A stretch of 64,000 nt of DNA from UBA1479 sp048263775 (GCA_048263775.1 JBLXDU010000005.1:1-64000); one strand, 5' to 3'. Shown: positions 9,075 to 17,980, counted from the stretch's first letter. Numbers and translations: made by a program. Notes: generated by a model not told the origin, from the letters alone.

Positions 9075-9461
9075 ATGGATCTGTGGCAGCGGCGGGCCGT
9101 TCTGGCCCCGGCCCCCAATCCGGATCGTAATATCGATTTCGTGTCGAGCCTGAGCGGCCGGCTCAATGCCCTCGGCGGACCAATCGATGTCGCGCTGCGC
9201 TACGTACCTGACGCGTTGACCCTCTCGCCCGCCGCCTTCGCCGCCTACCTGCGGGCGTTGGAAGGCGGTGATTGGCCATCCCATGAGAATCTGGCGACAA
9301 CAATCCTGCAGGATGTCAGTAATGAACTGGTGCCCCGCTGGGTCCAGAGTGTCACCCGCCGGGGTGCCGCGGATGGTGTGTCGGAGCATAAAATTTTGGT
9401 CGAAGACCGTCAGCCGCAATGGAACAACGCGGCCCTTCTGGCACATCTGCATTCGATCTGA
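9075..9461 (+). CDS. QueF-like T-fold protein without the catalytic cysteine
   Basis: This 128-residue protein is a QueF (NADPH-dependent nitrile reductase) relative by pattern. It shows PNPDRN near the start, then GGPIDVALRYVPD, YLRAL, SHEN, ILQDV, VPRW and RRG, in the order and spacing of QueF (PN..NRD, GQPDFATI..YIPD, YLFSF, FHED, IMNDL, DPRY, RGG). The His-Glu pair is kept. The protein contains no cysteine at all, so the QueF nucleophile that forms the thioimide is absent, and the loop between the PN and YVPD motifs is shortened. It may be a non-enzymatic fold reused in the cell. Its ATG follows the fliK-like stop by 13 bases with GGGAGAACGG upstream, so it is probably cotranscribed with flagellar genes. 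Confidence 0.55.
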   Translation: MDLWQRRAVLAPAPNPDRNIDFVSSLSGRLNALGGPIDVALRYVPDALTLSPAAFAAYLRALEGGDWPSHENLATTILQDVSNELVPRWVQSVTRRGAADGVSEHKILVEDRQPQWNNAALLAHLHSI

Positions 9462-9475
9462 TCGAACATCGCGGT

Positions 9476-9919
9476 TTAGCCCGCCGTACTGGCTGCCTTG
9501 CGACGCGCCGATTGGCGGCGATAGAGTTGCAGACCCAGTTCATCCAATTCGCCCTGTTCCCGGCGTGCTTCTTCCAGTGCCGCTTCGCGCTTACGAATTT
9601 CGTCGGCGACCTGATATTTCTTCAATTCCATGAAGGCGCGACTGAGGATATCGCGGGCCTCCAGGATTTCCGCTTCCTTGGCACGAATCTTCTGATCTAG
9701 AAGGCCACGCCGATAGCGGAACAGGTTGTAGTAGGCACCAAAGGTGATGCCCATTTCGCTGGACCCGGCAAGCGCCTGTTCGCGCTTCAATTCGGTCTCC
9801 AGATCGCGAACCTGCTGATCCAGTTCATTCAGCCTGCGGATGTGCTGGCCAAGCTCGCGCCGCCTTTCATCGACGGTCCATTCATGCAGGCGGATCAGGT
9901 TCTTCAGACCGGCGGCCAT
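9476..9919 (-). CDS. fliJ: Flagellar FliJ family protein
   Basis: This 147-residue, almost entirely coiled-coil protein is rich in Arg, Glu, Leu and Gln (heptads such as LNELDQQVRDLETELKREQ and EIRKREAALEEARREQ). Two long helices of about 60 residues are separated by a short segment with GAYYNLFRYRR, which is the shape of FliJ, the antenna stalk inside the FliI ATPase ring. It lies 29 bases downstream of fliI on the same strand, which decides the call, because FliJ sequences diverge strongly. Its end almost meets the QueF-like gene from the other strand. Confidence 0.85.
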   Translation of the reverse strand: MAAGLKNLIRLHEWTVDERRRELGQHIRRLNELDQQVRDLETELKREQALAGSSEMGITFGAYYNLFRYRRGLLDQKIRAKEAEILEARDILSRAFMELKKYQVADEIRKREAALEEARREQGELDELGLQLYRRQSARRKAASTAG

Positions 9920-9948
9920 GGGTTATTTATGTCTCCGTCAGGGCCTGG

Positions 9949-11334
9949 TCACGCCGCCGGGGCGGCGCCATCGGCAGGCGCCGCAGCCGCGTGTTGCGGC
10001 TCGGGTGCAGGCATATCAAGGGTTTCCGCCAGCAGGCGATAGCAGCTGTCGAGGTCCGTGACGTCACCGATTTCCTGGCTCAGGAATCCTTCAATGGCGT
10101 CATAGTATTTGATCGATTCGTCGACCTTGGGGTCCGAGCCGCGGCGATAGGCGCCGAGGCGGATCAGTTCCGCCATGTCTTCGTAGACCGACAACAGTTG
10201 CCGCGCGCGGACGACCAAGGCGTTCTGTTCCGGTGTGTTGCAGGCCGGCATGGTTCGGGACACGCTGCGCAGGATGTTGATGGCGGGATAGCGGCCCCGC
10301 TCGGCGATCGCACGGTCAAGCACGACGTGGCCGTCCAGGATGCCGCGCACGGCATCGGCCACGGGCTCGTTATGGTCATCGCCCTCGACCAGCACCGTGA
10401 ACAATCCGGTCACGTCGCCCTGCCCCTGACGGCCGGGTCCGGCGCGTTCCAAAAGCCGCGGCAACAGCGCGAAGACGGAAGGAGTATAGCCCTTGGAGGC
10501 CGGCGGTTCGCCAACGGCCAGGCTGATTTCCCGTTGTGCCATGGCAACACGGGTGACGCTGTCCATCAGGCACAGCACGTTGGCGCCGCAGTCACGGAAA
10601 AATTCCGCCACCGCCATGGTCATAAAGGCCGCCTGTCGGCGTACCAGGGGCGGTTCATCCGAGGTTGCAACGACAACCACGGAGCGTTTCAGGCCTTCTT
10701 CGCCCAGATGATCCTCGATGAACTCACGGGCTTCGCGGCCGCGTTCGCCGACCAGGCCGATCACGCTGACCTCGGCGTCCGTGTTGCGCGCCATCATGGA
10801 CAGCAACGTCGATTTGCCGACCCCAGACCCGGCGAAAATGCCGAGCCGCTGCCCGCGACAGCAGGTCAGGAAGGTGTTCATGGCACGCACGCCGAGATCG
10901 ACCTTGCCGCCGATCCGTGACCGTTCATGGGCGGGCGGCGGTACCGTGTGGATCGGATAAGGGGCCGAGCCCGTGGGCAGCGGTCCCTTGCCGTCGATCG
11001 GTCGGCCGAAGGCGTCGATGACACGGCCCAGCCAAGCCTCAATCGGATAGATGACCGGCTCCGATGCACCGACCTCGACCTTGCAGCCCATGCCAATGCC
11101 GTCGACAGCGCCGAACGGCATGACCAGCGCCTTGCCGTCGCGGAACCCGACGACCTCACAGGGAATCTTGCTGCCGTTCTTGGTCGTGATGTCGCAATGG
11201 TCGGAAACGGAGACCGCGCCCTGCAGGCCCTCGACCTCGACCAACAGACCGACGATGTTTGCGACCCGGCCAAAGTAAACCTGCCCGGTGTGCCGGTCGA
11301 CTTCATTCAGAATGTCATTGATGAACGTGTACAA
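9949..11334 (-). CDS. fliI: Flagellum-specific ATP synthase FliI
   Basis: This 461-residue protein is the hexameric export ATPase, an F1-beta relative. It has an N-terminal beta-barrel domain, a GRVIDAFGRPIDGKGPL segment, a P-loop GIFAGSGVGKSTLLSM near residue 165 and GLVGERGREAREFIE. A typical Walker B/arginine region follows (VLCLMDSVTRVAMAQREI, then GEPPASKGYTPSVFALLPRL), ending with a C-terminal domain. An extra Pro/Ala-rich tail of about 20 residues closes the protein. It is transcribed with fliJ, divergently from ctrA, and the 187-base gap between them carries several candidate control sites. Confidence 0.97.
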   Translation of the reverse strand: MYTFINDILNEVDRHTGQVYFGRVANIVGLLVEVEGLQGAVSVSDHCDITTKNGSKIPCEVVGFRDGKALVMPFGAVDGIGMGCKVEVGASEPVIYPIEAWLGRVIDAFGRPIDGKGPLPTGSAPYPIHTVPPPAHERSRIGGKVDLGVRAMNTFLTCCRGQRLGIFAGSGVGKSTLLSMMARNTDAEVSVIGLVGERGREAREFIEDHLGEEGLKRSVVVVATSDEPPLVRRQAAFMTMAVAEFFRDCGANVLCLMDSVTRVAMAQREISLAVGEPPASKGYTPSVFALLPRLLERAGPGRQGQGDVTGLFTVLVEGDDHNEPVADAVRGILDGHVVLDRAIAERGRYPAINILRSVSRTMPACNTPEQNALVVRARQLLSVYEDMAELIRLGAYRRGSDPKVDESIKYYDAIEGFLSQEIGDVTDLDSCYRLLAETLDMPAPEPQHAAAAPADGAAPAA

Positions 11335-11521
11335 GCGCTTTGACCGCGAATCCGAATACCGTTTTTATTGCCTGACCATACTATCACGGACAACGGTTGA
11401 TGGAGTGTTAAGCCTCTGCTTAATAACGAAATATTCCTGGGGACAGTCCGTCAACTTGCGCCGATTCACCACGGAGGTTATGGTTAACAAAGGTTAATGC
11501 GTCCGATTAAGGAGGCCGTTC
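11335..11521. promoter_or_regulatory. fliI/ctrA divergent control region with TTAA half-sites and GANTC sites
   Basis: TTAA tetramers, the core of CtrA boxes (TTAA-N7-TTAA), occur at 11408-11411, 11420-11423, 11484-11487, 11494-11497 and 11507-11510. Spacers between neighbours are 8, 6 and 9 bases within the two clusters, so none is a perfect N7 box. Two GANTC sites, the CcrM methylation sequence, lie at 11348-11352 (GAATC) and 11463-11467 (GATTC). GGTTA is repeated at 11476, 11482 and 11492. AAGGAGG at 11509-11515 is the ctrA ribosome binding site. In Caulobacter, ctrA is under CtrA autoregulation and methylation-state control; here that is inference from the motifs. Confidence 0.55.
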
Positions 11522-12226
11522 ATGCGTGTGCTGCTCGTCGAAGACGATCCCTCGACCCAGAAAAGCGTCAAAATGATGCTTGAATCGGCCAACATGGTCG
11601 TCGATACGACCGACCTGGGCGAGGACGGGTTAGAGATCGGAAAGCTCTACGATTACGACATCATCGTGCTCGATATCATGCTGCCGGATATGGACGGGTT
11701 CGAAGTCCTGCGCCGGTTGCGCGATTCCCGGGTCAACACCCCGGTGCTGATCCTGTCGGGTCTGGGTGAGTCGGAAAGCAAGGTCAAGGGGCTCGGCCAC
11801 GGCGCCGACGATTACCTGACCAAACCGTTCATCAAGGAAGAACTGATGGCCCGCATTCAGGCCATCGTCCGGCGTTCCCAAGGCCATGCCCAATCGGTTA
11901 TCCAAACCGGCCGCTTGATGGTCAATCTGGATACCCGGACCGTCGAAGTCGACAGCCAGCCGATCCATCTGACCGGCAAGGAATACGGCATTCTCGAGCT
12001 TCTCAGCCTGCGCAAGGGCACGACCCTGACCAAGGAGATGTTTCTCAACCATCTTTACAACGGCATGGACGAGCCTGAATTGAAGATCATCGACGTATTT
12101 ATCTGCAAGCTACGGAAGAAGCTGTCGACGGCGACCGGCGGCGAGAACTACATCGAAACGGTCTGGGGACGCGGCTACGTGCTGCGCGATCCGGAACCAA
12201 CGCAAAAGGCGGTTGCCAACGGCTGA
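11522..12226 (+). CDS. ctrA: Cell-cycle/motility response regulator CtrA
   Basis: This 234-residue OmpR-family regulator has a receiver domain (1-118) with acidic pocket EDD at 7-9 and phosphoacceptor D51, followed by a winged-helix domain (about 125-225). Segments such as RRSKGHAQSVIQTG-like (here RRSQGHAQSVIQTG), HLTGKEYGILELLSLRKGTT and FICKLRKKL are nearly those of Caulobacter CtrA. CtrA is phosphorylated by CckA through ChpT; in Rhodospirillales it mainly controls motility genes rather than viability. chpT lies 6 kb away in this window. An intrinsic terminator follows the gene. Confidence 0.97.
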   Translation: MRVLLVEDDPSTQKSVKMMLESANMVVDTTDLGEDGLEIGKLYDYDIIVLDIMLPDMDGFEVLRRLRDSRVNTPVLILSGLGESESKVKGLGHGADDYLTKPFIKEELMARIQAIVRRSQGHAQSVIQTGRLMVNLDTRTVEVDSQPIHLTGKEYGILELLSLRKGTTLTKEMFLNHLYNGMDEPELKIIDVFICKLRKKLSTATGGENYIETVWGRGYVLRDPEPTQKAVANG

Positions 12227-12259
12227 CGCCCGTGCAGCATCCTTAAAGGTTCACCGAAC

Positions 12260-12291
12260 AAGAGGCGGGACATTCCCGCCTCTTTATTTTT
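12260..12291. terminator. Intrinsic terminator between ctrA and cheR
   Basis: A stem of AGAGGCGGG (12261-12269) pairs with CCCGCCTCT (12275-12283) around a five-base loop, followed by TTATTTTT. It ends ctrA transcription. A few A residues on the far side may let it also act on cheR transcripts coming from the other direction. Confidence 0.85.
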
Positions 12292-12309
12292 GGGATTTGA
12301 TCAGAAAGT

Positions 12310-13125
12310 CTATTTGCCGGTCAGGGCGTAGATGCCGCGTTGGCCGGACACAGGGGCGAACTTGTCCGACACGCCGAGAACCGTTTCGGCCCCTCCCAGG
12401 AACAGCATGCCGTAATCGGGCATCAGGTCCGCCACGCCGGCCAGCACCTTGCTCTTGGTCGGCTGATCGAAATAGATCAGCACGTTGCGGCAAAATACCA
12501 CGTCGAAATGGCCCAGCGGCGCCAAGTTTTCCAGCAAGTTATAGTACTTGTATTGAACCATGCTCCGGATTTCGGGTTTTAGCTGCCATTGATCATCGAC
12601 CTTGTCGAAATACTTGACCAGCATGGTAATGGGCAGGCCACGCTGCACTTCGAACTGGGAATAGAGCCCGTTTTCCGCCTTCTTCAGAACCTGGCGTGAA
12701 ATGTCGGTCCCGACGATCTCGACCCGCCAACCGGCAAGCTTGGCGCCCTCTTCCTTCAACAGCATGGCCAGCGAATAGGGTTCCTGCCCGTTCGACGCGG
12801 CAGCACACCAGATGCGCAGGGATTTCTTGGCCGCGCACTTTTCCAACATATGCGGCAGGACATGCTCACGGAACAGATCGAAGGGCTTGATATCGCGGAA
12901 GAAGAACGATTCGTTCGTGGTCATCGCTTCCATGACCTCGACGATCATCGCCTCGTTGTTGGACTTGCGAATTTCCGTGATCAGTTCCTCGACGCCCTTG
13001 ATGTTATGGGCGCGGGCCACGGGCATCAGGCGGCTTTCCAGCAGATAGGCCTTGTCCTCGTTCAGGACCAAGCCCGAGCGCTGCTTCAGCATCGTCGACA
13101 TGAACTGGAAATCATCCGGTTTCAT
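12310..13125 (-). CDS. cheR: Chemotaxis protein methyltransferase CheR
   Basis: This 271-residue SAM-dependent enzyme methylates glutamates on chemoreceptors. An N-terminal helical domain (about 1-75) is followed by the methyltransferase domain with IWCAAASNGQEPYSLAM (SAM motif), IVGTDIS, and FDVVFCRNVLIYFD, all CheR signatures. The start codon overlaps the cheB stop by four bases (ATGA), so the two are translationally coupled; CheB removes the groups CheR adds. Confidence 0.97.
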   Translation of the reverse strand: MKPDDFQFMSTMLKQRSGLVLNEDKAYLLESRLMPVARAHNIKGVEELITEIRKSNNEAMIVEVMEAMTTNESFFFRDIKPFDLFREHVLPHMLEKCAAKKSLRIWCAAASNGQEPYSLAMLLKEEGAKLAGWRVEIVGTDISRQVLKKAENGLYSQFEVQRGLPITMLVKYFDKVDDQWQLKPEIRSMVQYKYYNLLENLAPLGHFDVVFCRNVLIYFDQPTKSKVLAGVADLMPDYGMLFLGGAETVLGVSDKFAPVSGQRGIYALTGK

Positions 13126-14231
13126 GCGGCCCTCGTACGTAGCTTGTTCATGACATGCGGCCCCAAGTCATTGAGCGGCAGGACCGCCTCGCACAACCCG
13201 GCCGTGGCGACCGCTCCCGGCATGCCCCAAACGACGCTCGTCGCCTCATCCTGAGCCAGAACCGTCCCGCCAGCCTCGGCAACAACCTTGGCGCCATCAC
13301 GACCGTCATGCCCCATGCCTGTGAGAATAACCGTCAGCACCGCACCACCGAATTCGGCTGCAATCGAACGAAGCATGGGATCGACGGAAGGCCGGCAGAA
13401 ATTCTCAGGCGGATCCTGGTTGGTGCGGATCACCATGCCCGCCCCGGACCGTTCGACCGTCATGTGAAAATTGCCCGGCGCAATGTAGATATGTCCAGCC
13501 TCCAGCGGCACACCGTCGGCGGCCTCCATGCAAGGCCAGCCGGTGGATTTGGCGATATGCTCGGCCAGGATGGCGGTGAAGGTTGCCGGCATGTGCTGAG
13601 TCACCATTACCGGCATGTTGATGTCCGGCCGGATGTCCTTGAACAACTGGAACAAGGCCTGCGGCCCTCCGGTTGAACTGCCGACTGCCAAAATACGCGG
13701 GCGGGCCGTTCCGCCGCCCGGCCGTAATTGCACTTGTTGGTCGTAAAGCGGCTTGACCATCCGCGCCTTGGGCACAGGACTGGCCGTGGCGGCATCCGGT
13801 GTTGATGCCGCGCGCCTGCTGACCAGGCCGAGTTGACGGATCTTTTCCAGAAGTTCCTGCTTGAAGATATCGCTGCCGGAAATTTCGCGGGTCGCCGTCG
13901 GCTTCGGCACATAGTCCGTCGCCCCGGCCTGAAGGGCGCGCAGGCTGATCTCGGCGTTCTTTTCCGTCAGGGTCGACGCCATGATGATTTTGACGTCGGG
14001 TTTGATCTCCAAAAGTTTCGGGATCGCCGTCAGGCCGTCCATCACCGGCATTTCAATGTCCAGAATGATGACGTCGACGGGGTGCGCCTTCAGGCGGTCG
14101 ACGGCCATCTGGCCGTTGCCGACCGACGCCGCGATGCGCAGACCCGGCTCGCCCTCGATCATGCGCGCGATCAGGCCGCGGATCACGGCGGAATCGTCGA
14201 CCAACATGACGCGGACTTCGTCACTCGTCAT
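13122..14231 (-). CDS. cheB: Chemotaxis methylesterase/deamidase CheB
   Basis: This 369-residue protein has a receiver domain (about 5-125; acidic VDD at 11-13, D58), a linker, and a C-terminal methylesterase domain (about 175-365). Catalytic motifs are visible: Ser in VGSSTGGPQ, His in VTQHMPATFT and Asp in LTGMGHDGRDGA. Phosphorylation by CheA activates receptor demethylation. It lies between cheY and cheR; the 59-base gap to cheY suggests one transcript. Confidence 0.97.
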   Translation of the reverse strand: MTSDEVRVMLVDDSAVIRGLIARMIEGEPGLRIAASVGNGQMAVDRLKAHPVDVIILDIEMPVMDGLTAIPKLLEIKPDVKIIMASTLTEKNAEISLRALQAGATDYVPKPTATREISGSDIFKQELLEKIRQLGLVSRRAASTPDAATASPVPKARMVKPLYDQQVQLRPGGGTARPRILAVGSSTGGPQALFQLFKDIRPDINMPVMVTQHMPATFTAILAEHIAKSTGWPCMEAADGVPLEAGHIYIAPGNFHMTVERSGAGMVIRTNQDPPENFCRPSVDPMLRSIAAEFGGAVLTVILTGMGHDGRDGAKVVAEAGGTVLAQDEATSVVWGMPGAVATAGLCEAVLPLNDLGPHVMNKLRTRAA

Positions 14232-14290
14232 CCGTAACCCCTTATCGCGTCGCGATAAACCACATCCGCCGCCCGTCGGTCGGCAGACAG

Positions 14291-14656
14291 TTAAAGAAGG
14301 CCGACCTGCGAGAACTTCGCTTGAATGATCTCGCTGTCGAATGGCTTCATGATGTATTCATTCGCACCAGCTTCGATCGCTTCCTGGATATGCTGGATGT
14401 CGTTTTCAGTGGTGCAGAATACGACGATCGGGCCGCCACCACCGGGCAGCGCGCGCAATTCCCGCAAAAACTCGATGCCGCTCATCACCGGCATGTTCCA
14501 ATCTAGCAACACGGCGTCAGGCAGCTTTTGTTTGCATGCATCCAGGGCTTCCTGGCCATCAGCCGCCTCAATCGTCTCGAAACTGAGTTCTTCGAGGATC
14601 TTCCGCGCGACCATCCGGATTACTTTCGAGTCGTCAACGATCAGACAAGATTTCAT
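14291..14656 (-). CDS. cheY: Chemotaxis response regulator CheY
   Basis: This 121-residue single receiver domain has acidic pair DD at 8-9, phosphoacceptor D52 (LLDWNMP), the Thr switch in VVFCTTEND and the conserved Lys in YIMKPFDSE. Length and position between cheA and cheB fit the CheY that binds the FliM/FliN switch. There are 176 bases to cheA, enough for a separate promoter or simply a long spacer. Confidence 0.93.
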   Translation of the reverse strand: MKSCLIVDDSKVIRMVARKILEELSFETIEAADGQEALDACKQKLPDAVLLDWNMPVMSGIEFLRELRALPGGGGPIVVFCTTENDIQHIQEAIEAGANEYIMKPFDSEIIQAKFSQVGLL

Positions 14657-14832
14657 TAGCCCACCCGCGTCAGTTCGTCTTCGGTTGCATACGGACCACC
14701 GTTATCTCGGCCGTCATCCGTAAGTTTCCCTGCATTCCCAGATGCCGACTGCACCAATCTGGATAACAGGACTTATGCTGATATCGCAATAACGATCCTT
14801 ACGCCATGCGTTTCGACCGATCGGCTAAAACC

Positions 14833-17769
14833 CTAGCCAGCGCGGCCGGATGCCGCCCCTGCGACAGTCTGCGCCAAACTGGACACCAGGGCCTCACGGT
14901 CGAATTTCGCCACGTAGTCATTGAAACCCGCGTCTCGTCCGCGTTCGAAATCGGCACTCGTGGCACGGGCCGACAGCGCCACCATGGGCACCTTTTCCCA
15001 CGCCCCGCCGCGGCGAACCTCGCTCGCGAACTCGAAACCATTCATGCCCGGCATTTCGATGTCGGAAATGATGACGTCGAAGGCCACTCCCTTATCGCGC
15101 ATGGAAAGCGCCTCCTGGGCGCTTTGCAGCGCCGTGACCTGCCATCCCGCGACCGACAGCAGCGGTGCCAGAAGATTGCGGAAAAAAGGGCTGTCATCAA
15201 TCAGAAGTGCGCGACGGCGCCCCCCCGAAGCACTTTCGATTTCCGCGCTATCCGCGGAACCGAACCAATCAGAGAACGCCTGGGTCAGGAAGTAACCTGC
15301 GTCAATCACGTCCGTCGCCTTGCCGGCGATGACGGCACTGCCGATCAAGCCCGGAATATCCGTGGTCAGTTCGATCTTCAACCGGTCGTCGACGATATCG
15401 ACGATCTCGTCCACGACCAGGCCCATGGAGCGTTCGCGGTCGGTAAACACCAAGATCGGCTGGCGGCCCGTTTCCTTGAACTTATGAGTGGCGGCGAACG
15501 GAATCAGCGGCATCAACTGTTCGCGGTACTGCACCATGACCTGGCCATGCGAGGTTTCGGTCTCGGACATGTCGATCTCTTCAAGCCGCGCGACCAGGGC
15601 CAGCGGCACTGCCTTGAGCTCCGGTCCGCCGGCGCGGAACACCAGCAGGGACGTCGTTTCTTCGTCCGTCGACACGGCCTGGATATCGGCTTCCGAGCGA
15701 TGTTCGGTATCCATTTCCCCGGCGGCCTCTGCAATGCCGTTGGGGTCCAGGATCATGATTACGCTGCCGTCGCCGAGGATCGTGTTGCCCGAATAGAAAG
15801 TAATGTCGCGCAGGATGGGGGCCACTGGCTTGACCACGATTTCCTCGGTATCGAACACGCGGTCGACGATGATGCCGAAGGTGTTGGAACCGACCTGGGT
15901 GACGACGATGAACACTTCCTCGTCGTCGGCGATCGCTTCCGCCACCAGGGCGTCGGTGGTTTTCGGCGCCGCGTCCTCGTCCTTGCCGGAACCGTTGCTC
16001 TTTTCGGCTTCGGGCGGGTCCTGCAGGCGCAGCAATTCACGCAGCGAAATCAACGGTAACAACCGGTCACGCAGGCGCAGCACGGCTGATTCATTGATCA
16101 TCTCGATGGCGTTTTCCGACTGCGCGGAAGCACGCACCAGTTCCAGAACGCTGATCTGCGGCACGGCGAAGCGTTCGCCACAGCATTCGACGATCAAGGC
16201 CGAGACGATGGCCAGGGTCAGCGGAATCTTGATGGTGAAGGTCGAGCCCTTGCCCGGCGTCGTTTTCAGTTCGACGGTGCCGCCGATTTTCTCGATGTTG
16301 GTGCGCACCACGTCCATACCGACGCCGCGGCCAGACACGTTGGTGATCTTTTCCGCCGTCGAGAACCCGGCCTTGAAGATGAACATGCCGATCTGCTGAT
16401 CGGTCATCTGCCCCAGGTCGGCTTCGGTCGTCAGGCCGTTTTCCAACGCCTTCTGTTTGATGCGGTCGATGTTCAGACCACGCCCGTCGTCGGCGATCTC
16501 GATGATGATGTGACCGCCTTCGTGGTAGGCGTTCAGGGTGATGGTTCCGGTGTCGGACTTACCGACGGCCTGGCGGCCCTCAACGTCTTCAAGTCCGTGG
16601 TCGGCCGAATTGCGGACCATATGGGTCAACGGATCCTTGATCAGTTCCAGAACCTGGCGGTCCAATTCCGTCTCGGCACCCAGCATGACCAGTTCGATCT
16701 TCTTGCCCGATTCAACGGCCAGGTCGCGCACGATGCGCGGCAACTTGGCCCAGGCATTGCCGATCGGCTGCATGCGCGTCTTCATGACGCCTTCCTGCAG
16801 GTCCGTGGTGATATGCGACAGGCGCTGCAACGGCACCGTGAATTCGCTATCGTCCAGGCCGCGCACCATCTGCAGCAACTGGTTGCGGGTCAGCACCAAT
16901 TCGGAAACCAAGGTCATGAGATCTTCCAGAACGTCGACGTTGACGCGGATCGACGATGCGGCAACACCGCCCCCGGCTTTGCCCGTGTCCTTCTTTTCCG
17001 CATCCTTGGACGGAGCAGGTGCCGGCACGCCGGCTTTGGACGCCTTCTCGGCTTCACGCTCCCGTTCCATCTCGGCGCGCAGTTCCGCTTCCGTCGCAGC
17101 GCGAGCGCCGGCCACCTGGGCGGCCTCGACCTCGTCCAAAAGTTCCTGGGCCACGGGGGCACCGTGCTCGTTGACCGCGGGCGTGGCGGCCTTGGCGGCC
17201 TCTGCGGCGCGCTCAGCGGCCAGTTCGGCCTCCAGTTGCTCCTGAGACGCGGCTTTCACCCCCTGTGCCGTCGCGGCTTCGACCTCGGCCAGCAGTTCGG
17301 CCGCTACCGGGGCGCCGAATTCGTTGACCGCGGCCCCACCACCAGCGGCGGGGGCTGCGGCGGCAGGGGCTGCCGGCGCGGCCTTGGCGCCGCCACCTTC
17401 CGCATAGGCATTCAGATCGTCGATCAATTCCTGATCGTCGCCTTCGGGTTCGGCCCCCGTTTCCTCAAGCTTGCCCAACAGGTCACGGACACAGTCCAGA
17501 CATTTGAGAATGAGCGTCACCGCCTCGGGCGTGACCTCCAACTCACCGTCGCGGAATTTTCCGAGCACGTTCTCACCGGCATGGGCCACCGATTCCAATC
17601 GCGGCAGCCCCAGGAACCCGCAGGTACCCTTGATGGTATGGACCAAACGGAAAATGTTCCCCAGGATTTCCTTGTTGTCGGGCTCTTGCTCGAACTTGAC
17701 CAGTTCGACATCCAGTACGGCCAAGTTTTCCGAGGTTTCCGTAAGGAATTCAGTGAGAAGGTCGTCCAT
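14833..17769 (-). CDS. cheA: Hybrid chemotaxis histidine kinase CheA with C-terminal receiver
   Basis: This 978-residue protein is longer than standard CheA (about 650-700). Order: Hpt P1 domain (about 1-105, phospho-His H44 in LVHTIKGTCGF); an Ala/Glu-rich linker with two copies of VNE(F/H)GAPVA.ELL.EVEAA (about 145-250); P3 dimerisation and P4 kinase domains (about 270-520, with HMVRNSADHGLED, ADDGRGLN and GRGVGMDVV); a first CheW-like domain (about 525-690); a second (about 705-840); and a receiver domain (about 850-970; DD and D in VIISDIEMPGMNG). It should phosphorylate CheY and CheB. The two CheW-like modules and own receiver suggest extra docking and an internal phosphate sink. No separate cheW or receptor gene is in the window. 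Confidence 0.95.
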   Translation of the reverse strand: MDDLLTEFLTETSENLAVLDVELVKFEQEPDNKEILGNIFRLVHTIKGTCGFLGLPRLESVAHAGENVLGKFRDGELEVTPEAVTLILKCLDCVRDLLGKLEETGAEPEGDDQELIDDLNAYAEGGGAKAAPAAPAAAAPAAGGGAAVNEFGAPVAAELLAEVEAATAQGVKAASQEQLEAELAAERAAEAAKAATPAVNEHGAPVAQELLDEVEAAQVAGARAATEAELRAEMEREREAEKASKAGVPAPAPSKDAEKKDTGKAGGGVAASSIRVNVDVLEDLMTLVSELVLTRNQLLQMVRGLDDSEFTVPLQRLSHITTDLQEGVMKTRMQPIGNAWAKLPRIVRDLAVESGKKIELVMLGAETELDRQVLELIKDPLTHMVRNSADHGLEDVEGRQAVGKSDTGTITLNAYHEGGHIIIEIADDGRGLNIDRIKQKALENGLTTEADLGQMTDQQIGMFIFKAGFSTAEKITNVSGRGVGMDVVRTNIEKIGGTVELKTTPGKGSTFTIKIPLTLAIVSALIVECCGERFAVPQISVLELVRASAQSENAIEMINESAVLRLRDRLLPLISLRELLRLQDPPEAEKSNGSGKDEDAAPKTTDALVAEAIADDEEVFIVVTQVGSNTFGIIVDRVFDTEEIVVKPVAPILRDITFYSGNTILGDGSVIMILDPNGIAEAAGEMDTEHRSEADIQAVSTDEETTSLLVFRAGGPELKAVPLALVARLEEIDMSETETSHGQVMVQYREQLMPLIPFAATHKFKETGRQPILVFTDRERSMGLVVDEIVDIVDDRLKIELTTDIPGLIGSAVIAGKATDVIDAGYFLTQAFSDWFGSADSAEIESASGGRRRALLIDDSPFFRNLLAPLLSVAGWQVTALQSAQEALSMRDKGVAFDVIISDIEMPGMNGFEFASEVRRGGAWEKVPMVALSARATSADFERGRDAGFNDYVAKFDREALVSSLAQTVAGAASGRAG

Positions 17770-17958
17770 TTCTGCAACTCCTGGGAGCCGGCGGCCCCGC
17801 GTTTACATTATCGCATTACATTTGGCACACCATGCCCGGAGGCTAAATGCACGCCGTCTTCGTCGGTCTTGCATCAGGAAAACGCGCACATTCCGCCGCT
17901 AATTCAGCCGCACAGCGGCGCTTCCCGGATCAAAAATTTCTAAAGCCCGGAAATTAAA

Positions 17959-17980
17959 GCAAAACCGCCACAGGGCGGCA
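17959..17980 (-). terminator. Likely intrinsic terminator downstream of chpT
   Basis: On the minus strand CCGCC pairs with GGCGG around a CTGT loop, followed by TTTTGCTTT. It lies 78 bases past the chpT stop and about 190 bases before the cheA start, so cheA is probably transcribed from its own promoter between here and 17770. Confidence 0.6.

Noticed and set aside
16510..17943. 477-residue open frame antisense to cheA
   Set aside because: Shadow of the Ala/Glu-rich cheA coding region, without a ribosome site.
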